Shown here one piece after another: positions 21,740-31,359 of a DNA stretch of 64,000 nucleotides. The stretch spans positions 124,001 to 188,000 of the forward strand of contig OAPG01000009.1 of assembly GCA_900208305.1 (NCBI GenBank), in the 5' to 3' direction. Made by a program: the position numbers and the translations under genes. The notes beneath the pieces were generated by a model that was not told where the DNA came from, made no database searches, and saw only the letters and a program-made list of their open reading frames with translations. Numbering within the stretch: position 1 is the stretch's first letter; each line of letters opens with the position of its first letter. Source of the DNA: Melanopsichium pennsylvanicum. Taxonomy: Eukaryota; Basidiomycota; Ustilaginomycetes; Ustilaginales.

Positions 21740-24256
21740 TTAAATTTGAGTCTTGCCCCTAGTCATAAAGGCTTTCATGTGATAATCTGCAAACCAGACT
21801 CCAACGACGACGACCAATGCAATCAGCACAAGACTCGTCACTTGTGCAGGGCTCAGTCTTTCCCACCAAAGCACCACAGCTTCTGGAAGCTTCCTGTACA
21901 CCAGGTCCACGACGCCTTTCGCCTTGACGAGCCTCTTCTTCTCTTTCAACCTCCATCGTCTATGCTCCTCTGGATCATCTAGCTCGATCTTCAACTTGTG
22001 CACCACCCCTGGTCGAGTATCGCTATGTTTGACGAACAGAGTCTGAAGTTCAGCATTGAAAGAAGTTTCGGCATCCGTGGTTGTGATGGAGAACCGTTTG
22101 GATTGGTAGTGGTATGCCGGGAGGAAGATCTCCGTGACCCTCTCTAATCCGTCTCCCTTCGATTCCTCGGACGACAAGTTGGTGATGTTCTTCCAATGCA
22201 CTTCAAAGAAAAGCGTCTTGTGATCGAACTCGGTAAATGTTTGCACACCTGCAATCTTGACCGCGTAGGGTCGAATGATGACTTCCAACCCTCGTCCACC
22301 TTTGTACAGCTCATCGTCCTCGTGCGTCGAGTTGCGGAAATCTGGTTTGAGACCGATCGTTGCCCCTGCGTTTTCATCTTGGTGAACATGATCCCCATTG
22401 GTGATGGAGAAATCTTCAAAGTTCCACCCGTCGCCGTACTCGACCCGATTATCGGGATTATAGTTCCACAGAGTGAATCCTAACCCCAATTTCTCCATAG
22501 AATTGATCAGCGCGTCCAGAATTTCGTGTTGCTTAGTATAGTCTCCTGTCATATATGCGTGTCTGGCGTTGATGTCGAAGGGGAGGCCGACTTCACCGAC
22601 GATGACGGGAACGGTGCCCAGCGAAGCGTACGCCAGGTCTTTGATCTTGCCGAGTTGGAGTGCGTAATTTTTCCTCAAACCTTGTGCTCCAAAGTACAGT
22701 GCCTTGAGAATAAACATGCCACGGGAGAGACCTTGCACGTTGACACTCATATAGCTATGCACCTTGCCAAAGAGCACGTTCAGGTCGTAAAAGTGGGGAG
22801 CGTAAACAAAAAAGTTCTCGCCTCCCGGTCGAGGGGTATCTATCAGCGTCTTTGTAGCGTACTTTTGACTGTATGCCGCATCGCGGTACGCGGTTGCAGT
22901 GTCCGAGTCTTGTATCATCTTTGCCGGGATCCAAGGCGGAATAAATTCGTTCGGGATCGGTTCTACGAAGGTGAAGCTCGTTTTGGAGCGATTCACTCGA
23001 TCAGAGAAGCGTTTGAGGAAAGGTGCGAAGCAGTCCCGATACCACTCTATGCGTTGACCCTCTCTTCCTTGTCTGTGATCCTTTTCAAAGTAGTCATACT
23101 GAAGTACAATAGGAACTTGCTTGCTTTCGTCCCATTCCCACACGCCATGTGCGCGCCAGACACAGATGCCCAATCCTCCTCCCACCATCTCTTGATTTGT
23201 CTCTAAAGAATCGGAGGAAAGCCAGCAGCTCTTGCCCATAGGATCAATTGAAGAGGTGTGGGAAACGCGAGTAGGGACTGGCCAGGTCTTGACGTAAAAT
23301 TTTACGTCTTGCTTGTATCCACTCCCGAGTGCCAGCGCTTGGATGAGACTGGGATAATGTCCAATGTGGAGATCAGTATCGTAATTCCAGCTGTGAAAGT
23401 CATGCAGGTTGATCAAACCTCGATGCGGCTCGTTCATTGGTTCGAAGCCTAGACATGCTTCGAGAGGTGCAAGTCTATCGGCTAACTCGCCGAAAGCTTC
23501 TATGTACGAATTTTGCAAGAACGTTTGCACGCCGATCTGCTTATCCGCATGAGGCACAGTGAGCTTTGGTGCAAGCGCATCTCCAGCCCAAAAGAGGGTG
23601 GCCATGGTGCTTGCTGCGAGCTTTTGATATCCAGATGGCCACAAGAACGCGCCACTCTGCTCTTTCTTGTTCGAACTTGCTGGAAAGCCAGCTTCACGCC
23701 TGTTTCTCTCGTCTTCGCAATGGATATAGGCAGCTCCTGTCTGAGTGAAAGTTTTGATGTCCAGCCCAGCTGTCTCGAAGGTCCACCCTGGAGCCCCACT
23801 GCCCCCGCTAAACCGGGACCATACATCTTGATGAGCGCACACAAAGCACTTCAACCCATATTTTGCCATCAACTTCAATAGCTTCTCTAGATAGTCTATG
23901 TAGCCTTGATCCACATTATCCTTTCCGGGTCCCTTGTGTGCGATGCTTTCCCAGGTGACTAGAAGGCGTACCAAAGGAAGACCCCAGGCGCGCAGACGTG
24001 CAAAATGCAAAGGTGCTTCGGAAAGAGGAAATGGACGTCCAACAAACGATACGGTTCTTTGCGTTTCGTAAAAGTCTTGATGAAGATGCGAGAGACCGTT
24101 GGGTGTGGTGGGAATCTTGCACGATCCAGCGACGTTGACTCCGTGAAGATTGAGCGTTCGGTTGTGGGAGTCGACAAAGCGGCCTTGGAAGATGCGGATG
24201 CCAGAAGGACCGATGGCGGACGACGAGAGATCGTGCGCTGCGTGCCGATGTTCCAT
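21740..24256 (-). CDS. GH5 steryl-beta-glucosidase / endoglycoceramidase-related enzyme
   Basis: 838 residues from ATG 24256 (a GTG 120 bp upstream is in frame but is not a plausible start). The GH5 TIM barrel is clear: the N-terminal RFVDSHNR..LNLHGVNVAGS, LRAWGLPLVRLLVTWE, and CAHQDVWSRFSGGSGAPGW. The acid/base Glu276 is in GFEPMNEPHRG, and the nucleophile Glu555 in VPVIVGEVGLPF. A beta-sandwich-like C-terminal region ends in a hydrophobic helix (VLIALVVVVGVWF). Length and order match the fungal GH5_12 group, which includes Cryptococcus EGCrP2/Sgl1 and yeast Egh1, enzymes that hydrolyse ergosteryl glucoside. Substrate could instead be glucosylceramide as for EGCrP1. No N-terminal signal peptide is seen, consistent with an intracellular, membrane-tethered enzyme. 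Confidence 0.88.
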   Translation of the reverse strand: MEHRHAAHDLSSSAIGPSGIRIFQGRFVDSHNRTLNLHGVNVAGSCKIPTTPNGLSHLHQDFYETQRTVSFVGRPFPLSEAPLHFARLRAWGLPLVRLLVTWESIAHKGPGKDNVDQGYIDYLEKLLKLMAKYGLKCFVCAHQDVWSRFSGGSGAPGWTFETAGLDIKTFTQTGAAYIHCEDERNRREAGFPASSNKKEQSGAFLWPSGYQKLAASTMATLFWAGDALAPKLTVPHADKQIGVQTFLQNSYIEAFGELADRLAPLEACLGFEPMNEPHRGLINLHDFHSWNYDTDLHIGHYPSLIQALALGSGYKQDVKFYVKTWPVPTRVSHTSSIDPMGKSCWLSSDSLETNQEMVGGGLGICVWRAHGVWEWDESKQVPIVLQYDYFEKDHRQGREGQRIEWYRDCFAPFLKRFSDRVNRSKTSFTFVEPIPNEFIPPWIPAKMIQDSDTATAYRDAAYSQKYATKTLIDTPRPGGENFFVYAPHFYDLNVLFGKVHSYMSVNVQGLSRGMFILKALYFGAQGLRKNYALQLGKIKDLAYASLGTVPVIVGEVGLPFDINARHAYMTGDYTKQHEILDALINSMEKLGLGFTLWNYNPDNRVEYGDGWNFEDFSITNGDHVHQDENAGATIGLKPDFRNSTHEDDELYKGGRGLEVIIRPYAVKIAGVQTFTEFDHKTLFFEVHWKNITNLSSEESKGDGLERVTEIFLPAYHYQSKRFSITTTDAETSFNAELQTLFVKHSDTRPGVVHKLKIELDDPEEHRRWRLKEKKRLVKAKGVVDLVYRKLPEAVVLWWERLSPAQVTSLVLIALVVVVGVWFADYHMKAFMTRGKTQI

Positions 24257-24734
24257 GTTGGGTTGCTCTCCTACTCTACGTATCCTAAGAGTGTATGAAA
24301 AGTGATAAGAGAAAGTGATGCAGGTGAATACCCAAAATTCAAAAGGGCACAGGGAATGTGCGTTTGAGTGTTGCACAGGAAGAAAGATATGGAGCTCGGT
24401 TGGAGGTCAAACACGAGCACAAGCCATCGCTCAGATTGCGGCTTCTTCTTCCAATGTGAATCACGCCTCTCCTTTTTTTCGCCTCTCCTTTTTTGCGCCT
24501 CTCCTTTTTTGGATGACTGTCATTCAATCAGAAGACGAACTACGGAACCTCCACATTCCCGACTCCCGAAGCACCTGCATTACCTGACCCTTCACCTTCT
24601 GTCCTACCTTACTGTATTACCTTGCCTTGATTTCCCCCTACTTGGCTTTCATCATACAGTTTCGCGGGTTCGACGAAACTTTCGGCATCCTCAAGTTATA
24701 TGTATAGCTAAGACTATTTGTGCTATTAAAAGAG
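24257..24734. other. Divergent promoter between GH5 and tocopherol-cyclase-like genes
   Basis: 478 bp shared upstream region. It carries three tandem copies of a C/T-rich unit (24464-24511) and a TACTGTA heptamer at 24610-24616. Confidence 0.6.
24464..24511. repeat. Three tandem copies of GCCTCTCCTTTTTT
   Basis: The unit GCCTCTCCTTTTTT(T)(C/GC/GG) occurs three times in direct tandem with a period of about 16-17 bp, in a bidirectional promoter. Confidence 0.9.
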
Positions 24735-26648
24735 ATGGCTTATTTGCTGTCCAAGTTCTTGCCGCTGGCCGGAGACCCTTTTCCCCCAACACACAAAGCA
24801 GGCTCGGAATTCGAAGGCTTCTTTATCCGTTTAGAATCACATAGCGGTCGATCGCAGGCGTGTTCACAAGCTCCAACAACCTCTAGCAAGAATGATATAA
24901 AAGCTGAATCCGTGGCAAGATCCTCACCTTCGCGCATCCCGCGACTCTCAAAAGCGCCTGTTGCAGAATCCGCATCGTTCAACTCTTCGCATTCGCGACA
25001 CCGTAGACATCGCTCATCATCATCCACATCTTCCTCCTCATCTTTCGATGCTGCAGGAACGTCTTCTCCTACACCAACATCCAAGCGAAGCTCGGTGCCA
25101 AGACTTTCTTCATCTGCCTTAACCTCATCTCATAGCACATCCATGTTGACAAACATCGACCCAGTGTTTGCTAGCCCAGAATCCTTGATCCCTAATCCGC
25201 CATCAACTTGGAAATCACACAACGAACTTCGCAGTACACTTCCTACATCTGCTCCGGGTGATCTGATTCTCGTGGTATGCGAGCTGCAATCTGCCCCCAT
25301 CGATGAACGAATATGCATTTACCTTCGATGGATTGTCCATGGAGAGGAGCCCAACCTCTACCAATCTCTTCATTCTGACTCTCCTCCAGGCCTCTCGAAT
25401 GGCAACGGACGAGCCGAAAGATTGCCTAACAATTCTACACAGAATAGTGGAAAGGGAAAGGGAAAGCAGACTGAAAGCTTTGAGATCATCAAATACATTC
25501 CAAGCTGGCAGCTCAAGGTTGGCGCAAAAGTGGATAGCGGTTCTGTCCAGCCCTTTCGCATTGACCTCCCTAGCGAGACTGGCGGCAACCTCGGCTTCAT
25601 GCAAGTCTTCTCTGACGGAAATGTCTCTGTTGATCTGACTCTTCTGAATCCAGGCCGTTCTCGATCACAACACAAGTCTGTCGCAACTCGCATTCGCCTA
25701 CGAACAACTTGCTTTTCACCATGGCATCCAAAATCTTGTCGTACATCGATACCTTCTTTGGGAAGCAGGGGTCCGGAAGGGTGGATCCAGCATTTTGGAT
25801 TTTTACTTCCGCTACACTGGTATGTTCACTCTTCAAGCGCTCCAGCCATGTTTTCCGTCGAACACGTTTCCTACTCTCCTTGCTCTTCCGCGTTGAGCAA
25901 CGAGAGCGAAGAATTAAAGAACGTAGTGGCGGCGGGAAAAGGGTTGGTTCACATAGAGAAGAATTGGGGACAAGCATTTCCTTCCGGCTGGATGTGGTGT
26001 CATGGTGCCTCACCTCTTCCCGACCCTTCGCTTCCCAAATGCTCCCCAAATCAGCCTTCATTGCGACTTTCGCTTGCAGGTGGATCGATTTTGGGCCTCA
26101 CAGCTTTCCTAGTAGGGATACACATCAAACAAACACAAGTCGAAGGACAAGGAAAAGAATGGGATTGGAACTTTTCCCCACCCACCGCTCTAGGTCCTCA
26201 ATTCTCACTCGGAACAAGCAAAGGAAATAATAACGCAAAAATTCATTTCGGTCCAGGTCTCAGGATGCAAAGAAACTTTTTCGACAAGACGTTTCAATTG
26301 GAGGTTTGGGATTCGAACAAATGGGCAAGTATAAATGTGAAAGGTGATCAAGATGAGTTTGCAACCCAGATCCCAGGTCCTATAAAGGGTGGTTGGAAAG
26401 CTGAGTATTGTCATCATTCCTATCGTTGCAGAGCATCTATTATTCTGTATGAGAGAAGTTTCATTTCAGCCATAGCAATGCCACTAAGGGTTGCGTTGAA
26501 TCCCTTCACCTATATAAAGGCATGTAAAGCGTTTTGGCAGGGACAAAACAAAGACGAGGTATGGCATAAAATGGGCTGGCACAAAGTGATTCAAGTAGAA
26601 TTGACAGATAGAGTTGCTCTAGAATTCGGTGGAGATTTCGCTCAGTAA
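24735..26648 (+). CDS. Tocopherol-cyclase-like domain protein
   Basis: 637 residues from ATG 24735, single exon. The N-terminal segment (PPTHKAGSEFEGFFIRLE, residues ~18-35) resembles the opening strand of the tocopherol cyclase family. The diagnostic motif is GLVHIEKNWGQAFPSGWMWC with His406, Glu408, Lys409, Asn410 and Trp411, close to the EKNWG.xFPxxWxW pattern of plant VTE1 and bacterial relatives. Residues ~40-150 are a Ser-rich insertion between these parts. Plant VTE1 closes the chromanol ring of tocopherol. Fungi are not known to make tocopherol, so substrate and even enzymatic activity are unknown. The fold in this family is a paired beta-barrel suited to hydrophobic ligands. A hydrophobic stretch (SILGLTAFLVGI) may be a strand, not a membrane span. 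Family assignment rests mainly on one motif plus the N-terminus. Confidence 0.68.
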   Translation: MAYLLSKFLPLAGDPFPPTHKAGSEFEGFFIRLESHSGRSQACSQAPTTSSKNDIKAESVARSSPSRIPRLSKAPVAESASFNSSHSRHRRHRSSSSTSSSSSFDAAGTSSPTPTSKRSSVPRLSSSALTSSHSTSMLTNIDPVFASPESLIPNPPSTWKSHNELRSTLPTSAPGDLILVVCELQSAPIDERICIYLRWIVHGEEPNLYQSLHSDSPPGLSNGNGRAERLPNNSTQNSGKGKGKQTESFEIIKYIPSWQLKVGAKVDSGSVQPFRIDLPSETGGNLGFMQVFSDGNVSVDLTLLNPGRSRSQHKSVATRIRLRTTCFSPWHPKSCRTSIPSLGSRGPEGWIQHFGFLLPLHWYVHSSSAPAMFSVEHVSYSPCSSALSNESEELKNVVAAGKGLVHIEKNWGQAFPSGWMWCHGASPLPDPSLPKCSPNQPSLRLSLAGGSILGLTAFLVGIHIKQTQVEGQGKEWDWNFSPPTALGPQFSLGTSKGNNNAKIHFGPGLRMQRNFFDKTFQLEVWDSNKWASINVKGDQDEFATQIPGPIKGGWKAEYCHHSYRCRASIILYERSFISAIAMPLRVALNPFTYIKACKAFWQGQNKDEVWHKMGWHKVIQVELTDRVALEFGGDFAQ

Positions 26649-26842
26649 AATTTGCTTAACCCTCACTCTACTGTACATTCTCAAGATCTGTTGTAAATCA
26701 CACGCAATCATTTTGAATTCTTCTCTCACAAACCAAACATAACAAAGGAATGTATATTATTATATATACGAGCGTCTTAGCAAACATACGAAAGCTTTTA
26801 CCGATACAGTTTAAAAGAGCGTTTTTTTCTTTTCTCACATTA

Positions 26843-28639
26843 TCATCTAACCGTCAATGGTTTAGAACTCAAACCCCTCGACATCATGGTAGACTGAGCC
26901 GTACTCGGCCTGTAAGGACTCTTAGGTGGTCTCCTAGGCAAACCACTACTACTGTTCCTTCTCCTTCTCCCATTTTCACCAATAATGTTTCTCTTACTTT
27001 TCCACATTTCGTCTTTGCTATCGGTCGTCTTGACCATCTCGCTCACATCTCCTACGCATTTTCCCATGTTCAACATCTTGTCCTTTGTCAGCTTGTGCTG
27101 TTCTTTCGTACACGAACCCGACACGTCGCCTGATGCGCGACTCCAATCGGTTTCGGCAGAGGTAGAGCTGTCTGAGATACGCATGAAGCGCTGCTCAGTA
27201 GGATGCGTTGGCGCGGTGGTAAGACGAGATGGTAATTGTTGACAAGATGGGAGAAGGGAGAAGGAGGATTCGGCATCGGCCGAAGTGTTTGGGCGCGAAC
27301 GGCCAAAAGGCGAGAGAGGGCGCGAGATGGAAAGCTGTTGTGCCTCAGTCCGCAGACGATCTACCGCAGATGCCGTGCAAGGGCGACGAGGTGGATGAGA
27401 GGGGATAGCTAATACAGGGTCGTTTCTGCGAACTTTATCAAGATGATGGTCCCCAACAAGGGCCGATGTGGATTGCGAAAGTCTAGCTCGGAGCGGGTGT
27501 GTGGCTGTGGACGGGCAATGTGCTTTCTCGTATGGCAACTTGCTCAGATCTCGACATGGTTCTCTCGGACCGTGAACAGAATCGTGTTTGAGTTGAAGAA
27601 GAAGTTGGCCGATGTTGAATCCTACGTCGTCGACTCTATCCACATGATTTGTAGGGTTCACAGGCATCAATGGGAACACCGCATTTGACGAAGGACTATT
27701 CATGACACTCTGGTTGTGGTCCGAGTGTCTTGCAGTGAAAGATTCGTCCTTAGCTAGTTCGTGATGGCCTCGTGGGCAGAACACGGGTTCTGGTTCGAGA
27801 AGAGGTTCTTGAGAACGTTGAGACATGTCGTAAATCTTGTGACTGTTTGTTTGGACGCGGCGGGAGTGGTAAGTACGGTCGGATTGGTCAATCAAGGGCT
27901 GTCGATTGTGGCGACTGCGACGACGGCTACATAGCACAAAGAAACAGGCGAGGAGGAAGCCAAAGATGGCTGCGCCTACACCGATACCAGCGTACTCGAC
28001 GGTGTGGTGGTGAAGGAAGGGAGAGCTTCCACCAGAGTCAGAGCCAGATGCTGCAGGAGAGTCACCCGCGCTGGTAGGCGATTTTTCAATTGAGGGTACG
28101 CAGGCAGAAGGAGAGTTGGGAGTGGCATAACTGAACCAATCAAAGTTGAGTGTGCTTGCTTTGCTGTCACTGTTTGAAGCAGGAGCGAGAGTGACTGTGT
28201 GATTCTTGCAAGGCAGCCCAGCAAGACGGAAGACCTTTTTCTGCATAGCGCCCTTTTCGCCATTCGGGACTGAGGCGGCCGCTTCATCCGCACTGACTTG
28301 AAAAGGCACCGAAGTGCCATTCTCCAACGTCATTTTGACATTGGTTCCCGAGGCGTTGTAGAGCAGAGCGATCGACAGAGAGTCGCCAGGAAAATGAAAT
28401 TTCAGGTTAGCGTCGCTGCGGTTGGTCGTGACTGCTGAGCCATTATTCGCTAGGCTGTCACGCAAGACACTCCATGGCGACTTGGCTTGGGTGTCTACAT
28501 ATGGGGAAGGACCGGGCGAGAAGGTGATGCTTGGGTCCATGTCGTCGACACGCGTCCTATCCGTTACTGCTTCTTCTTCTTCCCTTTCTACCTGTGCAGC
28601 CCGAGGCCTTATGGTCCAGGCCATGATCATCGGAACCAT
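26843..28639 (-). CDS. Single-pass membrane protein with beta-sandwich-like ectodomain
   Basis: 598 residues if the ATG at 28637-28639 is used. The region RVDDMDPSITFSPG..W, then FHFPGDSLSIAL, followed by KVFRLAGLPCKNHTVTL and FDWFSYAT resembles the lectin/jelly-roll-like ectodomain common in basidiomycete surface proteins. A single transmembrane helix follows (GIGVGAAIFGFLLACFFVLC) with a basic stop-transfer CSRRRSRHNR. A ~350-residue Ser/Pro-rich cytoplasmic tail completes it. Several NxS/T sequons lie before the helix. The predicted N-terminus (MVPMIMAWTIRPRAAQ) is a poor signal peptide. A first exon further upstream, or a different start, is likely. The function is unknown; a cell-surface sensor or wall-associated protein is a reasonable guess. 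It converges with the tocopherol-cyclase-like gene, 194 bp apart. Confidence 0.7.
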   Translation of the reverse strand: MVPMIMAWTIRPRAAQVEREEEEAVTDRTRVDDMDPSITFSPGPSPYVDTQAKSPWSVLRDSLANNGSAVTTNRSDANLKFHFPGDSLSIALLYNASGTNVKMTLENGTSVPFQVSADEAAASVPNGEKGAMQKKVFRLAGLPCKNHTVTLAPASNSDSKASTLNFDWFSYATPNSPSACVPSIEKSPTSAGDSPAASGSDSGGSSPFLHHHTVEYAGIGVGAAIFGFLLACFFVLCSRRRSRHNRQPLIDQSDRTYHSRRVQTNSHKIYDMSQRSQEPLLEPEPVFCPRGHHELAKDESFTARHSDHNQSVMNSPSSNAVFPLMPVNPTNHVDRVDDVGFNIGQLLLQLKHDSVHGPREPCRDLSKLPYEKAHCPSTATHPLRARLSQSTSALVGDHHLDKVRRNDPVLAIPSHPPRRPCTASAVDRLRTEAQQLSISRPLSPFGRSRPNTSADAESSFSLLPSCQQLPSRLTTAPTHPTEQRFMRISDSSTSAETDWSRASGDVSGSCTKEQHKLTKDKMLNMGKCVGDVSEMVKTTDSKDEMWKSKRNIIGENGRRRRNSSSGLPRRPPKSPYRPSTAQSTMMSRGLSSKPLTVR

Positions 28640-30092
28640 CTCGATGATTCGTGTTGCGGTGAAAAGTCGTCCAAGTACGACAAAAACAGGAGGTGTAGAT
28701 GACGATGGGAGAATAGAAAGGCTCAGGGTTGTTAATGATGAAAAATACCAAGCGATTGATTACTTAAATACTCGGAACAGCTTATCTGGAACTCTTCTGC
28801 TACATCTAGTCGACTCATTACGTAGTAACATTGGGCTCAGTGTTCCCACCATGATTACATGCTGGTACCCACCTAGCTGAAAGTATTCCCACACTCTCGA
28901 AAGGATGTCAAAAATGGCGTTGTACTGTTGATTGTGAGATATGGTGGGTGAAGTTGGAACTTGAGGTGTGACTTCATAAAGAGGCTTCGGAAGTTTCAGC
29001 CTCTGACATACTGCAGCTCTTTGACCGGTGCTCCTCCTTTAGTGTGGGAGAAGTGGCCCCTTATGGATGAGAAGAAAGCTAAGAAGCGAGATGGTCTGCA
29101 CGTGTGCGTGTACGGTGCAAAGAGGTTCGACCCGAGAACATTGTCACCCACAGTCCCACTGCTCCTGCTTTGCGGCAGCTGACCTCCGATGTAGAAGATA
29201 CAGTACTGTATGTACAGTATGTGATTGCGAGGTGATGTGGACAGAGTATACAGTATTTCGGTGTGATGAGATTATTCATACAGTGTGACGGTACTCTTGC
29301 CTCACATCGGACAACCCGGGATGCTGGAAATAGCAATTCGGCTGTTGACCGATAAATTACACCAGGCGATGTGATCAAGATCAGATAGGGCGACGAGAAT
29401 ATACAATACGGTGCTGAGCTTGATTCTCCTATAATCCTCTGAAGCTCAACATATAGTATGGCTAGCGGTGATATTGTAGATTTCAGCAACGTATTCAAGC
29501 GTACAATACAGTACCAGCTTGCTTGATCACCTCAATGCAAGGCACCACGCAACTTCATTTGGCCCACCAGCAGTCGCTTCATTTGCATAACACACCACTT
29601 GGTGAGATGAGAAATTTGGCACTCGAGTGACCACGACCGACCACAACAACCATGTACGCTGCCTGCTGATGCGATGATTTGGCGGGACCAGTCAATGGGA
29701 GGACATGCTCGTAACGACGCAAAGGTGAGTTTTCCCACAAATTTGAATGTTATGCCTTAGCTTTAGACACGTCAGATGGGAAAAAATGGCGGACAGAGCG
29801 GTGTTTGTTCGAAAAAAAAATTTAAGAGAGCGACTATCGAGTGTCCAGATTTTTTTGAAAGATTTCGCACTTTTTTCTTCTTTGAACTCGCACCACCTCC
29901 GCCCTCCTAATATTTCGGCTGGAAAGAATAAATAGTGTTTCAAGAATACAGAGGACCCTTGATACTGTATTCGCCTGCTTCTCCTCCTGTAGCTCCTTAT
30001 GCTGCACCGTTGACCTCGATCATCCCTCGCATTCTTTCACCAAGCTTTTCACCCCATCCACCTGCGCTCGTATCGCGCATCATTTTCCCAAC
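28640..30092. other. Divergent region with a cluster of TACTGTA/TACAGTA heptamers
   Basis: 1.45 kb between divergent genes. No credible ORF. Heptamers TACAGTA or TACTGTA occur at 29199-29205, 29204-29210, 29213-29219, 29249-29255, 29507-29513 and 29963-29969. The first three form an overlapping palindromic block. Near-matches (for example TACAATAC, ATACAGTG) lie between them. Confidence 0.75.
29199..29219. repeat. Overlapping palindromic TACAGTACTGTA / TACAGTA block
   Basis: TACAGTACTGTA is a perfect 12 bp palindrome, followed after two bases by a third heptamer copy in the same orientation as the first. It could be a dimer-binding site; no factor is implied by the sequence alone. Confidence 0.8.
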
Positions 30093-31232
30093 ATGCGTCA
30101 ACGACGAGCCAAACTGTACAGGAAAATGCTCCACCAATATTCACTCCAATTCGGGTTTCGCGAACCATATCAACTTCTCCTCGACGATACCTTCTCCCTC
30201 GCTCTTTCGCGCTACAAGATCTCTGACCCGCTTCACCAATTCTCCAACATCCTTCTCACCAAAAAAGTCAAGCCACTCATCACACAGTGCTGTATGCAAG
30301 CCCTTTACACTCTTGGCAAGGAGCACCAATCTACCGTGGATATGGCCAAAGCGTGGGAACGACGAATGTGCAATCACAGGGAAGCCATCGATCCCCAGGA
30401 ATGCATCAAGCAGTGTGTCGGTGATAACAACAAACATCGTTACATTGTTGCTTCGGAACAGGGCGAATTGAGACGCGATCTGAGGTTAAAAGTCGCCGGA
30501 TTACCAATGATGCACTTCACACAAGCCGTCATGGTATTGGAACCAATGTCGCCTTTGACTAGGAGCAAGATTGAGGAAAATGAGGAGAACAAATTGAGTC
30601 TACCGGCAAGCGAAACGGGGTTATTGAAGAATGCTCCAAAGATTGATGTGAATATTATCGGGGCCAGTAGCGATGCTGCCGATGTTCAAGGTGAGACGGG
30701 CGAGAAAGGGAATGAAGGAGACATAGCAAAGCAAGGGGGAGAAACTTTGTCGACAAGAAGACGTAAACGCAAGGCGCCGAACCCGCTTTCCGTTCGCAAA
30801 TCAAAGAATCCACGCCTCACGATGGAAGAAAAGCTCAAACGAGAACAGGAACTTAAAAAGCAGAAACAGCGAGCCGCAGCACGTGCAAGGATGGAGGCCA
30901 GCAAGATTTCTAACCCATCTTCTTCAAACACCACCACCACCACCACCAATAACACCGAGAATCGTGCTGCTGGTGAGACACGAAGGAGAAAACGTAAGAG
31001 AGGCAAGAATAAAGCTAACAGTGGCAATGTTGATGGCGAGAAGATGGCGCAGGCTCAGCCAAAGGTAGCTGGCGAGGCAAAGACAGAAAAGGCAATCGGT
31101 GCAACTGAGGGTGGTGCCACAAAGAAGAAGAGAAGGCGGCGCAGATCTGCTACTCCCTCTGCTGCCACTGCCACTGTCACTGCCCCTGCTGCTGCTCCTC
31201 CCACGGCTGCTGCTGGCGCTAGCTCTGCTTAG
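30093..31232 (+). CDS. UTP23: rRNA-processing factor Utp23 (PIN-like)
   Basis: 379 residues, single exon, start ATG 30093 in context CAACATGC. The N-terminus RQRRAKLYRKMLHQYS with FGFREPYQLLLD is the family hallmark. It is followed by a Cys-containing segment (TQCCMQALYTLG, then a Cys in the ERRMCNHR region) and the PIN-core stretch NKHRYIVASEQGELRRDLR with VAGLPMMHF. Utp23 is a nucleolar small-subunit processome factor needed for early 18S rRNA processing and snR30 release. The second half is lysine/arginine-rich low complexity, typical of nucleolar tails, with poly-Thr and poly-Ala runs. The stop is 127 bp from the convergent dynactin stop. Confidence 0.93.
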   Translation: MRQRRAKLYRKMLHQYSLQFGFREPYQLLLDDTFSLALSRYKISDPLHQFSNILLTKKVKPLITQCCMQALYTLGKEHQSTVDMAKAWERRMCNHREAIDPQECIKQCVGDNNKHRYIVASEQGELRRDLRLKVAGLPMMHFTQAVMVLEPMSPLTRSKIEENEENKLSLPASETGLLKNAPKIDVNIIGASSDAADVQGETGEKGNEGDIAKQGGETLSTRRRKRKAPNPLSVRKSKNPRLTMEEKLKREQELKKQKQRAAARARMEASKISNPSSSNTTTTTTNNTENRAAGETRRRKRKRGKNKANSGNVDGEKMAQAQPKVAGEAKTEKAIGATEGGATKKKRRRRRSATPSAATATVTAPAAAPPTAAAGASSA

Positions 31233-31359
31233 GCAGGCAACGCTCTCTCTTCAAATCCGCACCCTTTAACGTTCGACGTTGTTGCGTCACATTGTAGCAT
31301 CAGAATCACGCACTTGCAAAAGTTGATGAGCAATCGATTGCTTACAAACGCAGATCATA

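Noticed and set aside
22526..23206. 226-codon plus-strand ORF opposite the GH5 gene
   Set aside because: Antisense to conserved GH5 coding sequence including the nucleophile motif.
29935..30471. 178-codon ORF overlapping the UTP23 start
   Set aside because: Out of frame with the strongly supported Utp23 N-terminus.
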